This document shows positions 37,590 through 46,604 of a DNA stretch of 64,000 bases, piece by piece. The position numbers were made by a program, and so were the translations under genes. How positions within the stretch are numbered: position 1 is the stretch's first letter; the number at the start of each line of letters is the position of its first letter. The stretch lies in NCBI RefSeq assembly GCF_020026895.1, contig NZ_JAINZW010000003.1, positions 356,154-420,153 of the forward strand, given 5' to 3'. Origin of the DNA: Novilysobacter selenitireducens (lineage in GTDB: Bacteria > Pseudomonadota > Gammaproteobacteria > Xanthomonadales > Xanthomonadaceae). The notes beneath the pieces are model-generated. The model made no database searches, was not told the DNA's origin, and worked only from the letters and a program-made list of their open reading frames with translations.

Positions 37590-38185
37590 GCGGTACCCGT
37601 CGGGCGGTGCTGGGCGGCGGGCGCCTGGCGGGGCTGCAGGATCCACGGGGTATCCGGCAATGCATCGCCATAGGTCTCACGCACCCAGGGATAGCTGCAC
37701 AGTGACTTCATCAGCATCGCGGCGCGGATGCCGGACCCGGGCATCACGTGCTGGCCGACCTCGCGGAAGCCGAAGCTGCCGTGGAACAGCAGCACCGGAT
37801 CGTTGGCGCCTTCCAGGAACACCTCGCAGGCCATCTGCGGGTAACGCAGCTCGGAATAGCTCTGCGCATCGGCATATAGCGCGCGGCCGACACCGCCACC
37901 GCGGCGGCGGCTGGCCACCACGATGCGGTCGATATAGAAGAAGTCCGGGTAGCGCTCGTGGAACCAGCGGAAGTTGCTGCTGTCGTGCTCGGCGGTGGAC
38001 GCCAGCCCGATCAGGAACCCGGCCATGGTCCCGTCGCGTTCGGCGATGCGGAAGTATTCGGCGTGGTCGAAGAAGCGGCGCAGTCTTGCGGCGTCCAGCG
38101 GCAGGATGGCGGGTCCGGCGGCGTTGTTGAGGGCAAGGACGGAATCCAGCTCGTGCTCGCGCACGTCGCGGACGACGATCGACAT
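37586..38185 (-). CDS. GNAT family N-acetyltransferase
   Basis: A 199-residue acetyltransferase. The acetyl-CoA loop is IVVASRRRGGGVGRALYADA (R/Q-xx-G-x-G/A motif), followed by LFHGSFGFREVGQHVM typical of the GNAT C-terminal part. The last ~35 residues (WVRETYGDALPDTPW) are an extension. It is the first gene of the min operon and is translationally coupled to minC (ATGA). The coupling may be only positional; the substrate is unknown. Confidence 0.88.
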   Translation of the reverse strand: MSIVVRDVREHELDSVLALNNAAGPAILPLDAARLRRFFDHAEYFRIAERDGTMAGFLIGLASTAEHDSSNFRWFHERYPDFFYIDRIVVASRRRGGGVGRALYADAQSYSELRYPQMACEVFLEGANDPVLLFHGSFGFREVGQHVMPGSGIRAAMLMKSLCSYPWVRETYGDALPDTPWILQPRQAPAAQHRPTGTA

Positions 38186-38358
38186 TCCGGAGCTCCAGGT
38201 TCTGCGACGCGGTACAGCAGCGCCGCCGGGCAGTGCCGGCGGCCCGGCGATTATCGCATGGCGACCCGGCCGCGGCGACTGCGACGGAGCGGTACCGACC
38301 GGGCCGGGCATGACTTTCGGATGGCTCCGGCCGCCCTGCATACCGCTAGCATGCAGCG

Positions 38359-39564
38359 ATGTTGAACCGCCTGAACCATTCCCGACTGCTGCGTTACGCC
38401 GGCCTGTTCACCTGGGCGATGGTTGGCTTTCCGCTGCTGTCGCTGACGCTCCAGCCGCTGGGCGACGACCTGGGCATCGCCGAGGAGGCCTTCGGCGCGC
38501 TGCGGGTGGGCTGGACGCTCTGGGCCCTCTACTTCTCGTTCGGCCTGAGCTACAGCTGGGTGACCCGCAACCTCGGGGCGCGCCGCGCCAACCTGTTCGA
38601 TTACGCGCTGCTCATGGTGCTGACCGGCACCGCGATCGCCATCAGCTACTACAGCGGCAGCGGGCTGGGCAGCATCCTGCTGATGGTCGTGGCGTGCGTG
38701 CTGCCGTGGCTGTTGCCCATGCCCCTGGGAGTCGCGTGGCTGGTGCTGAGCCAGTTCGTGGTGGTGCCGGTGTACGTGCGCGGGCTGGATTTCTCCTGGC
38801 CGGAGGCGCTGATGCAGTCGGCGCTGTACGCCGGCTTCTGCGTGTTCGTGTTCGTGACCAGCCTGGTGGCCCGCCAGCAGGCGCAGGCACGCGAGGAGCA
38901 GCGCCGGCTCAATGCCGAGCTGCGCGCCACCCGCGTGTTGTTGGCCGAAAGCGCCCGTGTCAACGAGCGCACGCGCATCTCGCGTGAGCTGCATGACCTG
39001 CTGGGCCACCACCTCACCGCGCTCAGCCTCAACCTGGAGGTGGCCGGCCACCTCTCCGAGGGGCGGGTGAAGGAGCACGTACAGCAGGCGCACACGCTGG
39101 CGCGCCTGTTGCTGACCGACGTCCGCGAGGCGGTCAGCCACCTCCGCGACGGTGGCGCAATCGACCTGGAAGCGGCGTTGCGCCCGCTCGCCGAGAACGT
39201 CCCGTCGTTGCAGATCCATATGGATATCGAGTCGCCGCTGACCATGGACGACCCCGAGCGCGCGCACGTGCTGCTGCGCTGCACGCAGGAGGTCATCACC
39301 AATGCCGTGCGCCACGCCGCGGCACGCAACCTCTGGATCAGCGCGATCCGGGAGGACGCGATGATCGCCATGACCGCGCGAGACGACGGCCGCGGCGCCG
39401 AGGCCTTCGTGGCCGGTAACGGCCTTCGCGGCATGCGCGAGCGGCTGGCGCAGTATGGCGGCAACCTCGAAATCAAGACCCGGCCGCAGGAGGGCTTCTG
39501 CCTGCACCTGACGTTGCCGGCATCGGCGGAACCCACCGCCGTCCCCGAAGGAGTGATCGCATGA
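38359..39564 (+). CDS. Membrane sensor histidine kinase, DesK/LiaS type (HisKA_3)
   Basis: A 401-residue kinase with about six membrane helices in residues 10-175, a short coiled coil, and the HisKA_3 phosphoacceptor His212 in RISRELHDLLGHHLTALS. The ATPase domain has the expected QEVITNAVRHA N-box, DDGRG G1 and GNGLRGMRERL G2 motifs. The membrane part has no large external loop, so it may sense the membrane state, as DesK does. The stop overlaps the regulator start as ATGA. The divergent 173-bp gap to the GNAT gene shows no clear operator. Confidence 0.93.
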   Translation: MLNRLNHSRLLRYAGLFTWAMVGFPLLSLTLQPLGDDLGIAEEAFGALRVGWTLWALYFSFGLSYSWVTRNLGARRANLFDYALLMVLTGTAIAISYYSGSGLGSILLMVVACVLPWLLPMPLGVAWLVLSQFVVVPVYVRGLDFSWPEALMQSALYAGFCVFVFVTSLVARQQAQAREEQRRLNAELRATRVLLAESARVNERTRISRELHDLLGHHLTALSLNLEVAGHLSEGRVKEHVQQAHTLARLLLTDVREAVSHLRDGGAIDLEAALRPLAENVPSLQIHMDIESPLTMDDPERAHVLLRCTQEVITNAVRHAAARNLWISAIREDAMIAMTARDDGRGAEAFVAGNGLRGMRERLAQYGGNLEIKTRPQEGFCLHLTLPASAEPTAVPEGVIA

Positions 39565-40202
39565 TCCGTGTGATGCTTGTTGACGACCAGACCCTGGTGC
39601 GCCAGGGCGTACGCTCGCTGCTGGCGCTGGCCGAAGGCATCGAGGTCATCGCCGAGGCCGGCGATGGCCGCCAGGCCGTCGAGATGATTCCCCAGGTCAA
39701 TCCCGACGTCGTGCTGATGGACATGCGCATGCCGGTGATGTCCGGCCTGGAGGCGCTGCAGGCGCTGGCCCGCACCAACAGCCTCCCGCCGACAATCATC
39801 CTCACCACCTTCGACGACGACCAGCTGGTGCTGGCCGGCCTGAAGGCGGGCGCCAAGGGCTACCTGCTGAAGGATGTGTCGCTGGAACAGCTGGTTGGCG
39901 CCATACAGACGGTGTCGGCTGGTGGTTCGCTGGTGCAGCCCGCGGTGACCCAGCGCCTGCTGTCCGGGCTGGAGCACATGCGCAACGATTTCGTGAGCCT
40001 GGACCGGCCCGACCCGTTGACCGAGCGCGAGACTGAGATCCTGCGCCTGATGGCCGGCGGCTTCTCCAACAAGGAGATCGCCAATTCGCTGGGCGTGGCC
40101 GAGGGCACGATCAAGAACCACGTCTCCAACATCCTGAGCAAGCTGGGCGTGCGCGACCGTACGCGCGCGGTGCTCAAGGCCTTCGAGCTGCAGCTGGTCT
40201 GA
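39561..40202 (+). CDS. NarL/FixJ-type response regulator
   Basis: A 213-residue regulator and partner of the preceding kinase. The receiver has Asp54 in VVLMDMRMPVMSG, Thr in ILTTFDDD and Lys in YLLKDVS. The C-terminal LuxR-type HTH reads LTERETEILRLMAGGFSNKE followed by VAEGTIKNHVSNILSKLGV. Phosphorylation should promote DNA binding. No binding site could be named in the nearby intergenic DNA. Confidence 0.95.
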   Translation: MIRVMLVDDQTLVRQGVRSLLALAEGIEVIAEAGDGRQAVEMIPQVNPDVVLMDMRMPVMSGLEALQALARTNSLPPTIILTTFDDDQLVLAGLKAGAKGYLLKDVSLEQLVGAIQTVSAGGSLVQPAVTQRLLSGLEHMRNDFVSLDRPDPLTERETEILRLMAGGFSNKEIANSLGVAEGTIKNHVSNILSKLGVRDRTRAVLKAFELQLV

Positions 40203-40444
40203 TGGCCTAGACCACCCGGCCCGTGGCGCGCGGGCCAAGCCCAGGTGCGGGCTGCCGCCTTGCAGGCCGGCTGCAACATGCGCGGCGTAGGCTCGCCCGT
40301 GCCGCGCGATGCCCGCTCCCGCCAATCCCGGCAAGGCTCTGTTGGCCCCCGGTCATTACAACTGCTGCTTCGCCCCCGGCTTCCTTGCTAGGATTATGGG
40401 TCTGCGTCCCGGTCTGGTCCCGGGTCGGCCCTGGAGAAACCTGA

Positions 40445-41605
40445 ATGACCCGTTTGATCGAGATCCTGATTTCGCTGGCCATCGTGGTCGCGCTGTTCCT
40501 GGTTGTGGGCCTCCTGCTGCCCGCCAGCCGGCACCACGAGGAGAGCGTGGAAACCAACCGCAAGCTGACCATCGTGTACGACACGATCAACAGCCTGCGT
40601 CGCTTCGAGGATTGGAACCCGCTCGTCCTGCGCGACCCGAACATCGAGATCGAGAAGTCGGGTCCGGATTCGGGTGTCGGCGCCCGCCTTGAGTACAGCT
40701 CCGACACCAACCTGGGCGAGGGCAGCTGGGAGATCGTCGCCAACGAGCCGCGCAAGAGCGTGAGCTTCGCGCTGACCGACCCGGAGCCGGGCAACAACAA
40801 GCGCACCACCTACAGCCTGAAGCCGACCGGCCGCGCCGGTCGCAACGTCGAGATCACCCAGACCTACGACGTCGACTACGGCTGGAACCTGATCGGCCGC
40901 TACGCGGGCATGTACGTCAGCAGCAACGTCGGCTCCGATATGCGGATGGGACTGCAGCGCCTGAGCAACATGCTGGCAGCCGTGCCGAACTACGACTATG
41001 CCGACCTGAGCAAGGACGACCCGGAGATGGCTCCGCGCCTGCAGGACCGCCCGGCGGAAAACCTGCTGTTCGTCAGCGCGGCCGTGCCGCGTGACAACGA
41101 GGCGGTCGCCAAGCAGATGCTGTCGAACCTGGAGTGGATCCGCCGCGTCATGGCGTCCAACAACCTCGAGGCAGCGGGCCCGGTGCGCATCATCACCAAC
41201 GAGTTCGGCGCCGAGAGCTACTCCTTCGACGTCGCCATGCCGGTGCGCAAGCGCTCGGGCGGTTCGAGTGACGACGAGCAGGACGAAAACACCGACGCAG
41301 CGGACGAAGGCGACGAGGCCGCGGAAGCCGCCGAGACCGAAGTGGCCGCGGTCGAGTACCCAGAGCTCACCGGCCTGAAGCTGGACGGTCCGGTCGAGTA
41401 CCGCCGTTCGCCGGCCAGCCAGATCGCGATGGTGCCTTTCGAAGGCCACATGGCCAACCTGTCGGTCGTGCGCGATGCGCTGCGTGCCTGGGCCCTGACG
41501 CAGGGCTTCGAGACTGCCGAGCGTCCGTACGAGCTGTGGAAGTCGGGCATCGAAGGCGGCTTCAAGGAAGACGGCGAGTTCGAGGTCGTCTGGGCCGTTC
41601 GCTGA
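40445..41605 (+). CDS. Membrane-anchored SRPBCC (START-like) protein
   Basis: A 386-residue protein with one N-terminal membrane anchor (LIEILISLAIVVALFLVVGL) and an SRPBCC-like ligand-binding fold (about 35-190: TINSLRRFEDWNPLVLRDPN is the typical opening). A second alpha/beta domain follows, interrupted by a very acidic linker (about 275-305). The C-terminal end resembles GyrI-like small-molecule binding modules. The family is often annotated polyketide cyclase, but no catalytic site is known for it; a role in lipid or hydrophobic ligand binding at the membrane is inferred. The preceding 242 bp gap holds no gene. A strong terminator follows. Confidence 0.78.
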   Translation: MTRLIEILISLAIVVALFLVVGLLLPASRHHEESVETNRKLTIVYDTINSLRRFEDWNPLVLRDPNIEIEKSGPDSGVGARLEYSSDTNLGEGSWEIVANEPRKSVSFALTDPEPGNNKRTTYSLKPTGRAGRNVEITQTYDVDYGWNLIGRYAGMYVSSNVGSDMRMGLQRLSNMLAAVPNYDYADLSKDDPEMAPRLQDRPAENLLFVSAAVPRDNEAVAKQMLSNLEWIRRVMASNNLEAAGPVRIITNEFGAESYSFDVAMPVRKRSGGSSDDEQDENTDAADEGDEAAEAAETEVAAVEYPELTGLKLDGPVEYRRSPASQIAMVPFEGHMANLSVVRDALRAWALTQGFETAERPYELWKSGIEGGFKEDGEFEVVWAVR

Positions 41606-41631
41606 TCCGGACCTCTAGGCAGCAAGACCCG

Positions 41632-41666
41632 AAACGCCGCGCAGCAATGCGCGGCGTTTTTCTTTT
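41632..41666 (+). terminator. Rho-independent terminator
   Basis: AAACGCCGCGC, loop AGCAAT, GCGCGGCGTTTTTC followed by TTTT. It lies 27 bp past the SRPBCC gene stop and is a textbook intrinsic terminator. Confidence 0.93.
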
Positions 41667-41678
41667 GGGACGCTCCCC

Positions 41679-41702
41679 TAGGAGCGGCTTCAGCCGCGAT
41701 CA
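41679..41702 (+). repeat. Single type A REP, forward
   Basis: A forward copy (TAGGAGCGGCTTCAGCCGCG, then ATC) follows the terminator by 13 bp. Confidence 0.83.
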
Positions 41703-41786
41703 GAAGTTCAGTAGCCGCCGCATCGCGGCAACCGGCCCGATCCCGCGCCGCTGCTATCGTGATCGCCCGCCAACCGACCTGATCCC

Positions 41787-42179
41787 ATGTCCGACCGACC
41801 GATCCCGCCGCAGCGCGGGTCCGCATGGCACCGCGTTATTCCTGCCGCCGGCGCGCTGCTTGCCGCCCTGGCCGTCGCGCTGTCGGCCTACGCAGCGCAT
41901 GCCAGCGACGGCGAGGTGCAGGCCCGCCTGCAACAGGCCGCGCTGATGGCGTTCGGGCATGGCATTGCACTGGCGGCGCTCGGCCTGCAACCCGCGGGGG
42001 CGATCGCACGCGGGATGTTCGCTGCGATGCTGCTCGGCGTGGTGCTGTTCTCCGGCAGCCTGGTGCTGTCGCACCTGCTGGGCTGGCCGACCCGCCTAGC
42101 GCCCCTCGGCGGGGGCCTGATGATCGTGTCGTGGGTCGGCCTGGCGGTCGTCATCGCCACCGGTCGGTGGCGGGGCTGA
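41787..42179 (+). CDS. DUF423 family small membrane protein
   Basis: A 130-residue protein with four membrane helices: AAGALLAALAVALSAYAAHA, FGHGIALAALGL, MFAAMLLGVVLFSGSLVLSH and the last around GGLMIVSWVGLAVVIA. The motifs AYAAHA, FGHGIA and LFSGSL are typical of DUF423 (YgdD-like) proteins, whose function is unknown. The stop is followed directly by the glycosylase start, so the two genes are co-transcribed. Confidence 0.88.
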   Translation: MSDRPIPPQRGSAWHRVIPAAGALLAALAVALSAYAAHASDGEVQARLQQAALMAFGHGIALAALGLQPAGAIARGMFAAMLLGVVLFSGSLVLSHLLGWPTRLAPLGGGLMIVSWVGLAVVIATGRWRG

Positions 42180-42180
42180 G

Positions 42181-42846
42181 ATGGCGCGCGGGTTCGATAC
42201 CGATGCTGCGCACGCGCACCTCGTCCGTCGTGATCGCCGCCTCGCCACGTGGATGCGTCGGATCGGACCGATTGCGGCGGATCCGCGCTGGCGGGCACGC
42301 TTCGACCCGGTGGATGCGCTGGCGCGCGCGATCCTGTTCCAGCAGCTGAGCGGCAAGGCGGCCTCCACCATCGTCGGCCGCGTGGAAACCGCGATCGGCA
42401 GCCGGCGCCTGCACGCGGACACGCTGGCCACCGTCGATGATGCCGGCCTGCGCGCGTGTGGCGTCTCGGGCAACAAGGCCCGTGCGCTACGCGACCTGGC
42501 GGCGCGCGAGGCCGCCGGGGAGATCCCAACGCTGCGCCAGATGGCCCGCATGGGCGAGGAGGCGATCATCGCAGCGCTGGTGCCCACCCGCGGGATCGGG
42601 CGCTGGACGGTTGAGATGATGCTCATGTTCCGTCTCGGCCGGCCGGACGTGCTGCCGCTGGACGACCTGGGTATCCGCAAGGGCGCGCAGGTGGTGGATG
42701 GCCTCGATGCACTGCCCACGCCGCGCGAGCTGGCCGAACGCGGCGAGCGCTGGGGTCCGTATCGGACCTACGCCAGCTTTTATCTCTGGCGCATCGCCGA
42801 CGCCCGCGCTGCGAACGCCGCGCCGACGCCGCGCTCGCAGGAATAG
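42181..42846 (+). CDS. DNA-3-methyladenine glycosylase (HhH-GPD, AlkA-like)
   Basis: A 221-residue base-excision glycosylase that removes alkylated bases. It has the helix-hairpin-helix LVPTRGIGRWTVEMMLM followed by GRPDVLPLDDLGIRKG, where Asp162 is the expected catalytic Asp. ILFQQLSGKAASTI is the typical N-terminal GPD-fold motif. It has no FeS Cys loop, in line with AlkA/MpgII. It starts 1 bp after the DUF423 gene. Confidence 0.92.
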   Translation: MARGFDTDAAHAHLVRRDRRLATWMRRIGPIAADPRWRARFDPVDALARAILFQQLSGKAASTIVGRVETAIGSRRLHADTLATVDDAGLRACGVSGNKARALRDLAAREAAGEIPTLRQMARMGEEAIIAALVPTRGIGRWTVEMMLMFRLGRPDVLPLDDLGIRKGAQVVDGLDALPTPRELAERGERWGPYRTYASFYLWRIADARAANAAPTPRSQE

Positions 42847-42886
42847 TCGGCCTGCCGGCGTTCGCACGGACGCCGCCTGCGCCGGG

Positions 42887-43693
42887 TCACACCTCCGGTG
42901 GCCGCCAGCACCAGTGCCATGGCTCGTAGACGATGCCGTGCGGGTTGTCGCGCGGGTAGCTCATGTTGAAGCCGTGCGCGGCGGCGTTGCCGGTCAGCCA
43001 GCCGAACGCCGGCGTGGCTTCGAACGATTCTTCCGCGGCCGGCTCACCCGGCGTGCTGATGTCGAGCGCGCGCCCGGAATGGTGCTCGCTGTAGCCGGGC
43101 GCGGCATTGACCTCGAGGATTTCCTCGACCGTTAGTCCGCGCGCCAGCTTGCGTTCGAAAATGCCCAATTGGTAGTCGTGGCTGCGGTAGCCGGAAATGG
43201 TCTCCAGCACGATGCCGTCGCGTCGCGCGGCCGCTTGCATTTGAGTCCACGCGCGCGCGGCGGGCTCGACCAGCCAGAGCGGGCGACGGTAGCGGTCGAA
43301 TCCCGCCAGCGCCAGCCAGTCGGGTTCGGCGACCAGTTCCAGACCGGCGCGCTGCGCGTAGCTGTCGTCGAGGCCGAGCGCATCAAGTCGCGATTCCAGC
43401 GCGTCCAGCGGCAACGCCCGGATGCGTTCGATGCCGGGGCGTCGATGCGGGTGGTGGAATTCGATGGCGTCCAGCGCCTCATCCAGTCCGGGTTCGTGCC
43501 GCAGGCGCGGCACCAGCGGCATCAGGCCTTCGGGCAGGTCCGCGGCGAGGAAGCGGCCGTCGCGCTTGCGCCGTAGCACGTGGCGCGCACGCGACAGGAG
43601 GCGGGCGTCGTGGTTGCTGCGCGCGCGCAGCAGGCCGCCCGGCCAGACCTCGATCCGGGGCGTGTTGACGAGATGGAGCGGCTGGCCTCGCAT
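42887..43693 (-). CDS. D-Ala-D-Ala carboxypeptidase family protein (VanY, peptidase M15B)
   Basis: A 268-residue M15B peptidase that trims peptidoglycan stem peptides. The zinc site is visible: SEHHSGRALDI (SxHxxGxAxD) and EPWHW, with the upstream ETISGYRSHDYQ typical of VanY. The N-terminal ~110 residues are charged and have no clear signal peptide, so location is unclear. The ATG at 43693 was preferred to an in-frame GTG at 43729; neither has a strong ribosome site. It is convergent with the glycosylase gene. Confidence 0.85.
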   Translation of the reverse strand: MRGQPLHLVNTPRIEVWPGGLLRARSNHDARLLSRARHVLRRKRDGRFLAADLPEGLMPLVPRLRHEPGLDEALDAIEFHHPHRRPGIERIRALPLDALESRLDALGLDDSYAQRAGLELVAEPDWLALAGFDRYRRPLWLVEPAARAWTQMQAAARRDGIVLETISGYRSHDYQLGIFERKLARGLTVEEILEVNAAPGYSEHHSGRALDISTPGEPAAEESFEATPAFGWLTGNAAAHGFNMSYPRDNPHGIVYEPWHWCWRPPEV

Positions 43694-43754
43694 CGGGGCA
43701 GGGTAGCGCCCGGTCGCCTGCGTCGCCACGGGCGGCCACCGGTGCGCGCTGGAC

Positions 43755-43934
43755 TCAGGCTGGCTTCTTGAACACCGCCAGCGCCGGCATCATCGGCCCG
43801 GTCAGCACCACGTTGACCAACTCCCAGCCTTGGCGGCCCATGCGGTTGAGGGCTTCCTGCATCACCTCGGTCTTGAAGCCGCCCATGATCCCGGGCTTGA
43901 CCTCGACCACTTCGTACATCCAGCGCTCGCTCAT
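43755..43934 (-). CDS. DUF4177 small protein
   Basis: A 59-residue protein reading MSERWMYEVVEVKPGIMGGF and ending EALNRMGRQGWELVNVVLTG plus a short tail. The pattern YEVVEV...LN.MG.QGWELV is the DUF4177 signature (a one-sheet, one-helix fold, unknown role). The ATG at 43934 overlaps the stop of the RHH gene as ATGA, so it is the last gene of the SPFH operon. Confidence 0.85.
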   Translation of the reverse strand: MSERWMYEVVEVKPGIMGGFKTEVMQEALNRMGRQGWELVNVVLTGPMMPALAVFKKPA

Positions 43935-44131
43935 CGTTCCTGTCCCTTGTCGTCGTTCTCGTCGTTGCCGTCGTCGGCCGGCGTGGGCAGCCGGCCCGCC
44001 TTGCGCAGCGCGTCGCGCAGTACGTACTCGATCTGCGCGTTGAGGCTGCGCAGCTCATCGTCGGCCCAGCGCTGCGCGGCCTCCAGCACCTGGGCATTGA
44101 TCCGCAGCGGGTAGGCCTTCTTCTGGCTCAT
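43931..44131 (-). CDS. Arc-like ribbon-helix-helix DNA-binding protein
   Basis: A 66-residue protein whose first ~45 residues form an RHH fold: KAYPLRINAQVLEAAQRWAD followed by LRSLNAQIEYVLRDALR, with Pro-Leu-Arg-Ile as the DNA-contacting strand. The acidic tail (DDGNDENDDKG) is short and disordered. Overlaps on both sides (ATGA) place it in the SPFH operon. RHH dimers bind short palindromic operators in pairs; the paired TGATATCA before the operon is a good candidate target, but this is inference. Confidence 0.85.
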   Translation of the reverse strand: MSQKKAYPLRINAQVLEAAQRWADDELRSLNAQIEYVLRDALRKAGRLPTPADDGNDENDDKGQER

Positions 44132-44496
44132 CGCCTGCCTGATCGCGTCCCGGTGTGGTGATCGTCCCCGTCTACGCGCGGGGCGCGGGCCACTGTCAGG
44201 ATCAACGCCACCGCCAATCCGTTGACCGCCAGCAGCAGGGCGACGACGACGCCGGTGATGCGCGCTTCGTCGTTACCCGCCCATGCCAGGCCGGTGGCAC
44301 CGAGCAGCATGCTGAATCCGACTGCGGCCAGCAGTGCGCCCAGGCGGCGGGCGAGGCGGTCGGGGTCGCGGACGCGGCGGGCATCGAGGCCGTTGACCAG
44401 GTGCAGGCGTCCGCCGCGCACCAAGCCGGCGATGAGGAAGACCGGCATCGCGCTGAGCGCCATGGCTGCGGGGGCGATGTAGCGCTCCCAGTCCAT
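44128..44496 (-). CDS. Small membrane protein of the SPFH operon
   Basis: A 122-residue protein with about three membrane helices ([57 protein letters not shown]) and a cytoplasmic Arg/Asp-rich loop between the first and second. The pattern resembles DUF3784-like proteins, but the match is weak. It starts 10 bp after the SPFH gene and overlaps the RHH gene by 4 bp. Confidence 0.72.
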   Translation of the reverse strand: MDWERYIAPAAMALSAMPVFLIAGLVRGGRLHLVNGLDARRVRDPDRLARRLGALLAAVGFSMLLGATGLAWAGNDEARITGVVVALLLAVNGLAVALILTVARAPRVDGDDHHTGTRSGRR

Positions 44497-44506
44497 CGCC
44501 CCGGCC

Positions 44507-45370
44507 TCAGTACAGGCTGCCGGTGTTGACGATCGGCTGTGTGCTGCGGTCGCTGCACAGCACCACCAGCAGGTTGCTGACCATCGCCGCCTTGCGCTCC
44601 TCGTCGAGCTGCACGACGTCGTTCTTCTGCAGCTCGGCCAAGGCCATCTCGACCATGCCGACGGCGCCGGCGACGATGCGGGTCCGCGCGGCGATCACCG
44701 CGTTGGCCTGCTGGCGCTGCAGCATGGCGTGCGCGATTTCCGGGGCATACGCCAGGTGGCTGATGCGCGCGTCGATCACGTCCACGCCGGCCTCGGTCAG
44801 GCGCTCGTCGAGCTGCTCTTTCAGCCGCTCGCTGATCTCCACCGGGTGGCTGCGCAGCGAGACCTGGTTTTCCTCGTGCTGGTCGTACGGGTAGCTGGTC
44901 GCCATGGCACGCAGGGCGGCCTCGGACTGGATGTGCACGAAGCTCTCGTAGTCGTCGACGTTGAATACCGCTTCGGCCGAGTCGACCACCTTCCAGACGA
45001 TCACCGCGGCGATCTCGATCGGGCTGCCGTCCAGCTCGTTGACTTTCAGCTTGCCGCTCTCGAAGTTGCGCACGCGCAAGCTGACCTTGCGCTTGGAGAA
45101 GAAGGGGTTGTTCCAGCGCAGGCCGTTGTCGTGCACGGTGCCCACGTACTTGCCGAACAGGCTGAGGACCGCCGACTGGTTCGGTTCGACCATGTACAGG
45201 CCGAACAAGAGGAAGAACGCCACGATGCCGCCGAGCACCGAAAGGATGGCGGTTGCCGGGCTGTCGCCGGCCACGCTGTTGAACAGCATCACGGCAGCGG
45301 CGACCAGGGCCAGCAGCAGCACGAGCAGCACCGGAATGCCGGGCAGGGAGCGGGTGGGGTTCTCTTTCAT
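44507..45370 (-). CDS. SPFH/Band 7 domain membrane protein
   Basis: A 287-residue protein with two membrane helices (about 13-35 and 42-62) and an SPFH domain. It begins [19 protein letters not shown] and goes on [20 protein letters not shown], then [19 protein letters not shown], all typical of stomatin-like proteins; the C-terminal half is a coiled coil ([20 protein letters not shown]). SPFH proteins organise membrane microdomains and regulate proteases. It is the first gene of a four-gene operon, with the TGATATCA pair 33 bp before its start. Confidence 0.9.
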   Translation of the reverse strand: MKENPTRSLPGIPVLLVLLLALVAAAVMLFNSVAGDSPATAILSVLGGIVAFFLLFGLYMVEPNQSAVLSLFGKYVGTVHDNGLRWNNPFFSKRKVSLRVRNFESGKLKVNELDGSPIEIAAVIVWKVVDSAEAVFNVDDYESFVHIQSEAALRAMATSYPYDQHEENQVSLRSHPVEISERLKEQLDERLTEAGVDVIDARISHLAYAPEIAHAMLQRQQANAVIAARTRIVAGAVGMVEMALAELQKNDVVQLDEERKAAMVSNLLVVLCSDRSTQPIVNTGSLY

Positions 45371-45402
45371 GGCCGGTCTCGTCCGTTGGGATGGGCAAAG
45401 AG

Positions 45403-45421
45403 TGATATCAAAGTGATATCA
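45403..45421. promoter_or_regulatory. Paired TGATATCA operator-like site
   Basis: Two copies of the palindrome TGATATCA (45403-45410 and 45414-45421) lie 11 bp apart centre to centre, one DNA turn, 33 bp before the SPFH start. The AT-rich pair stands out in very GC-rich DNA. Spacing and symmetry fit cooperative binding of an RHH or GntR dimer pair. The RHH protein made by the same operon is the obvious candidate for autorepression. Confidence 0.6.
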
Positions 45422-45465
45422 CGTCAATGGCCGTTCGTCGGGACGGTCGCGGCGATTCGAACGGC

Positions 45466-45499
45466 GTAGCCCGGGTAAGGCCGGAGGCCGCACCCGGGG
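45466..45499. repeat. Dispersed inverted repeat, CCCGGGT type
   Basis: GTAGCCCGGGTAAGGCC, then GGAGGCCGCACCCGGGG, forms a hairpin by CCCGGGT pairing with ACCCGGG and inner GGCC/GGCC-like pairs. This is another small repeat seen across proteobacterial genomes, distinct from the TGTAGGAGCG REPs. It lies in the 155-bp convergent-to-divergent gap before the beta-propeller gene. Confidence 0.6.
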
Positions 45500-45579
45500 A
45501 CGTCTACCGTGGCTCGCGCATGTCGCCGCGCGCCGCGGTGCGTTGAATCGTCCGGCACGCCAGTGCCGCTGCGATGCGG

Positions 45580-46521
45580 CTACGGGCTGATCCGGTACAT
45601 CGGCGCGGGGATGAACTCGCCCGTCGCATACAACTCGGAGCCGTCCGCGGACCAGCCCAGCGCTTCGGCCTGCGGCAGGGGCGGGAGGTCGCTGACCTGC
45701 GGTGCCCCGGTGACCGCCTCGGCCCACGTGCCTTCGCCGCGCGGGTAGAGCAGCAGGTACCGATACGTCATCACCGCCAGCGTGCCCCCGTCGGGGGACA
45801 CGTCCGCAGCGGTCACGTGGCGGTCGAACTGGGCGCGGCCGGCGTCGTCCTGCTCGGCCTGCGACGGTGCCGGCATGCCGGCCAGCTCGCCGAGAAACGT
45901 CGCCGTCTGCATGTCTTCGCCCGCCGGCCGAAGCGGCAGTGAGAACAGTTGCGGCGGCTCGCGCTTCTTGGACACCAGCAGGATCTCGCCCCGCTCGACA
46001 TCCACCGCGACGGCTTCGCAGTCGCGTGGGCCGTCGGGCCAGCGGAAGGCGATCGACCAGGCCGGCTTCAGGCGCGCGTTTTCCAGCATGGCCGGCTCCT
46101 CGATGACATGCAACTGCAGACTTCGCCGGAGGCCACCGTTGTCGCCGGTATCGGCCAGCATCAGGTAGCGCTTGCCGTCCAGTTCGAAGGACGCGATGTC
46201 CTCCCAATCCGTCTTGGTCAGGCCTTCCACATGGAAGGTCGCCAGCCGTCGCCCGCCGGTGCTGGTTGCAAACAGCCGCGCCGGGTTGCCGCCATCGTCG
46301 TGCAGCCACAGCACGTCTTCGTGGCGTCGCGATGCGGCCAGCCCGCTGATCTCGTCCATCTGAGGGTCCAGCAGCAGGCCCGCCAGCGTGGCGCCGGGGC
46401 CGCCGTCGTCGGAGCGCGCGCACGCCGTCGCCAGCAGCAGCGCAGCGATTGCGCAGCCGGTGCGCAACCGGGCGGGCCGGTGTCGGCGGTAGCGGGGTCC
46501 CCATGGCATCGGCGGAAGCAT
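45580..46521 (-). CDS. Lipoprotein, beta-propeller-like
   Basis: A 313-residue exported lipoprotein (ALLLATAC near residue 34; the start may be the ATG at 46521 or four codons later). Repeated blade-like segments ([75 protein letters not shown]) suggest a beta-propeller binding protein or enzyme. Sequences like [16 protein letters not shown] are found in SdiA-regulated/phytase-like propellers. No catalytic residues can be named. It is divergent from purT. Confidence 0.78.
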   Translation of the reverse strand: MLPPMPWGPRYRRHRPARLRTGCAIAALLLATACARSDDGGPGATLAGLLLDPQMDEISGLAASRRHEDVLWLHDDGGNPARLFATSTGGRRLATFHVEGLTKTDWEDIASFELDGKRYLMLADTGDNGGLRRSLQLHVIEEPAMLENARLKPAWSIAFRWPDGPRDCEAVAVDVERGEILLVSKKREPPQLFSLPLRPAGEDMQTATFLGELAGMPAPSQAEQDDAGRAQFDRHVTAADVSPDGGTLAVMTYRYLLLYPRGEGTWAEAVTGAPQVSDLPPLPQAEALGWSADGSELYATGEFIPAPMYRISP

Positions 46522-46604
46522 CGCACGGCGCCCGTGCAGACCAAAGGGTTGCGGCGGCGACGGTAGACTGTGCGGCCCATTTCACGCCCCGTACCGGAGC
46601 CCCG

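Noticed and set aside
45466..45499. Terminator after the SPFH region
   Set aside because: It is upstream of the SPFH operon start, has no T-run, and matches a dispersed repeat type.
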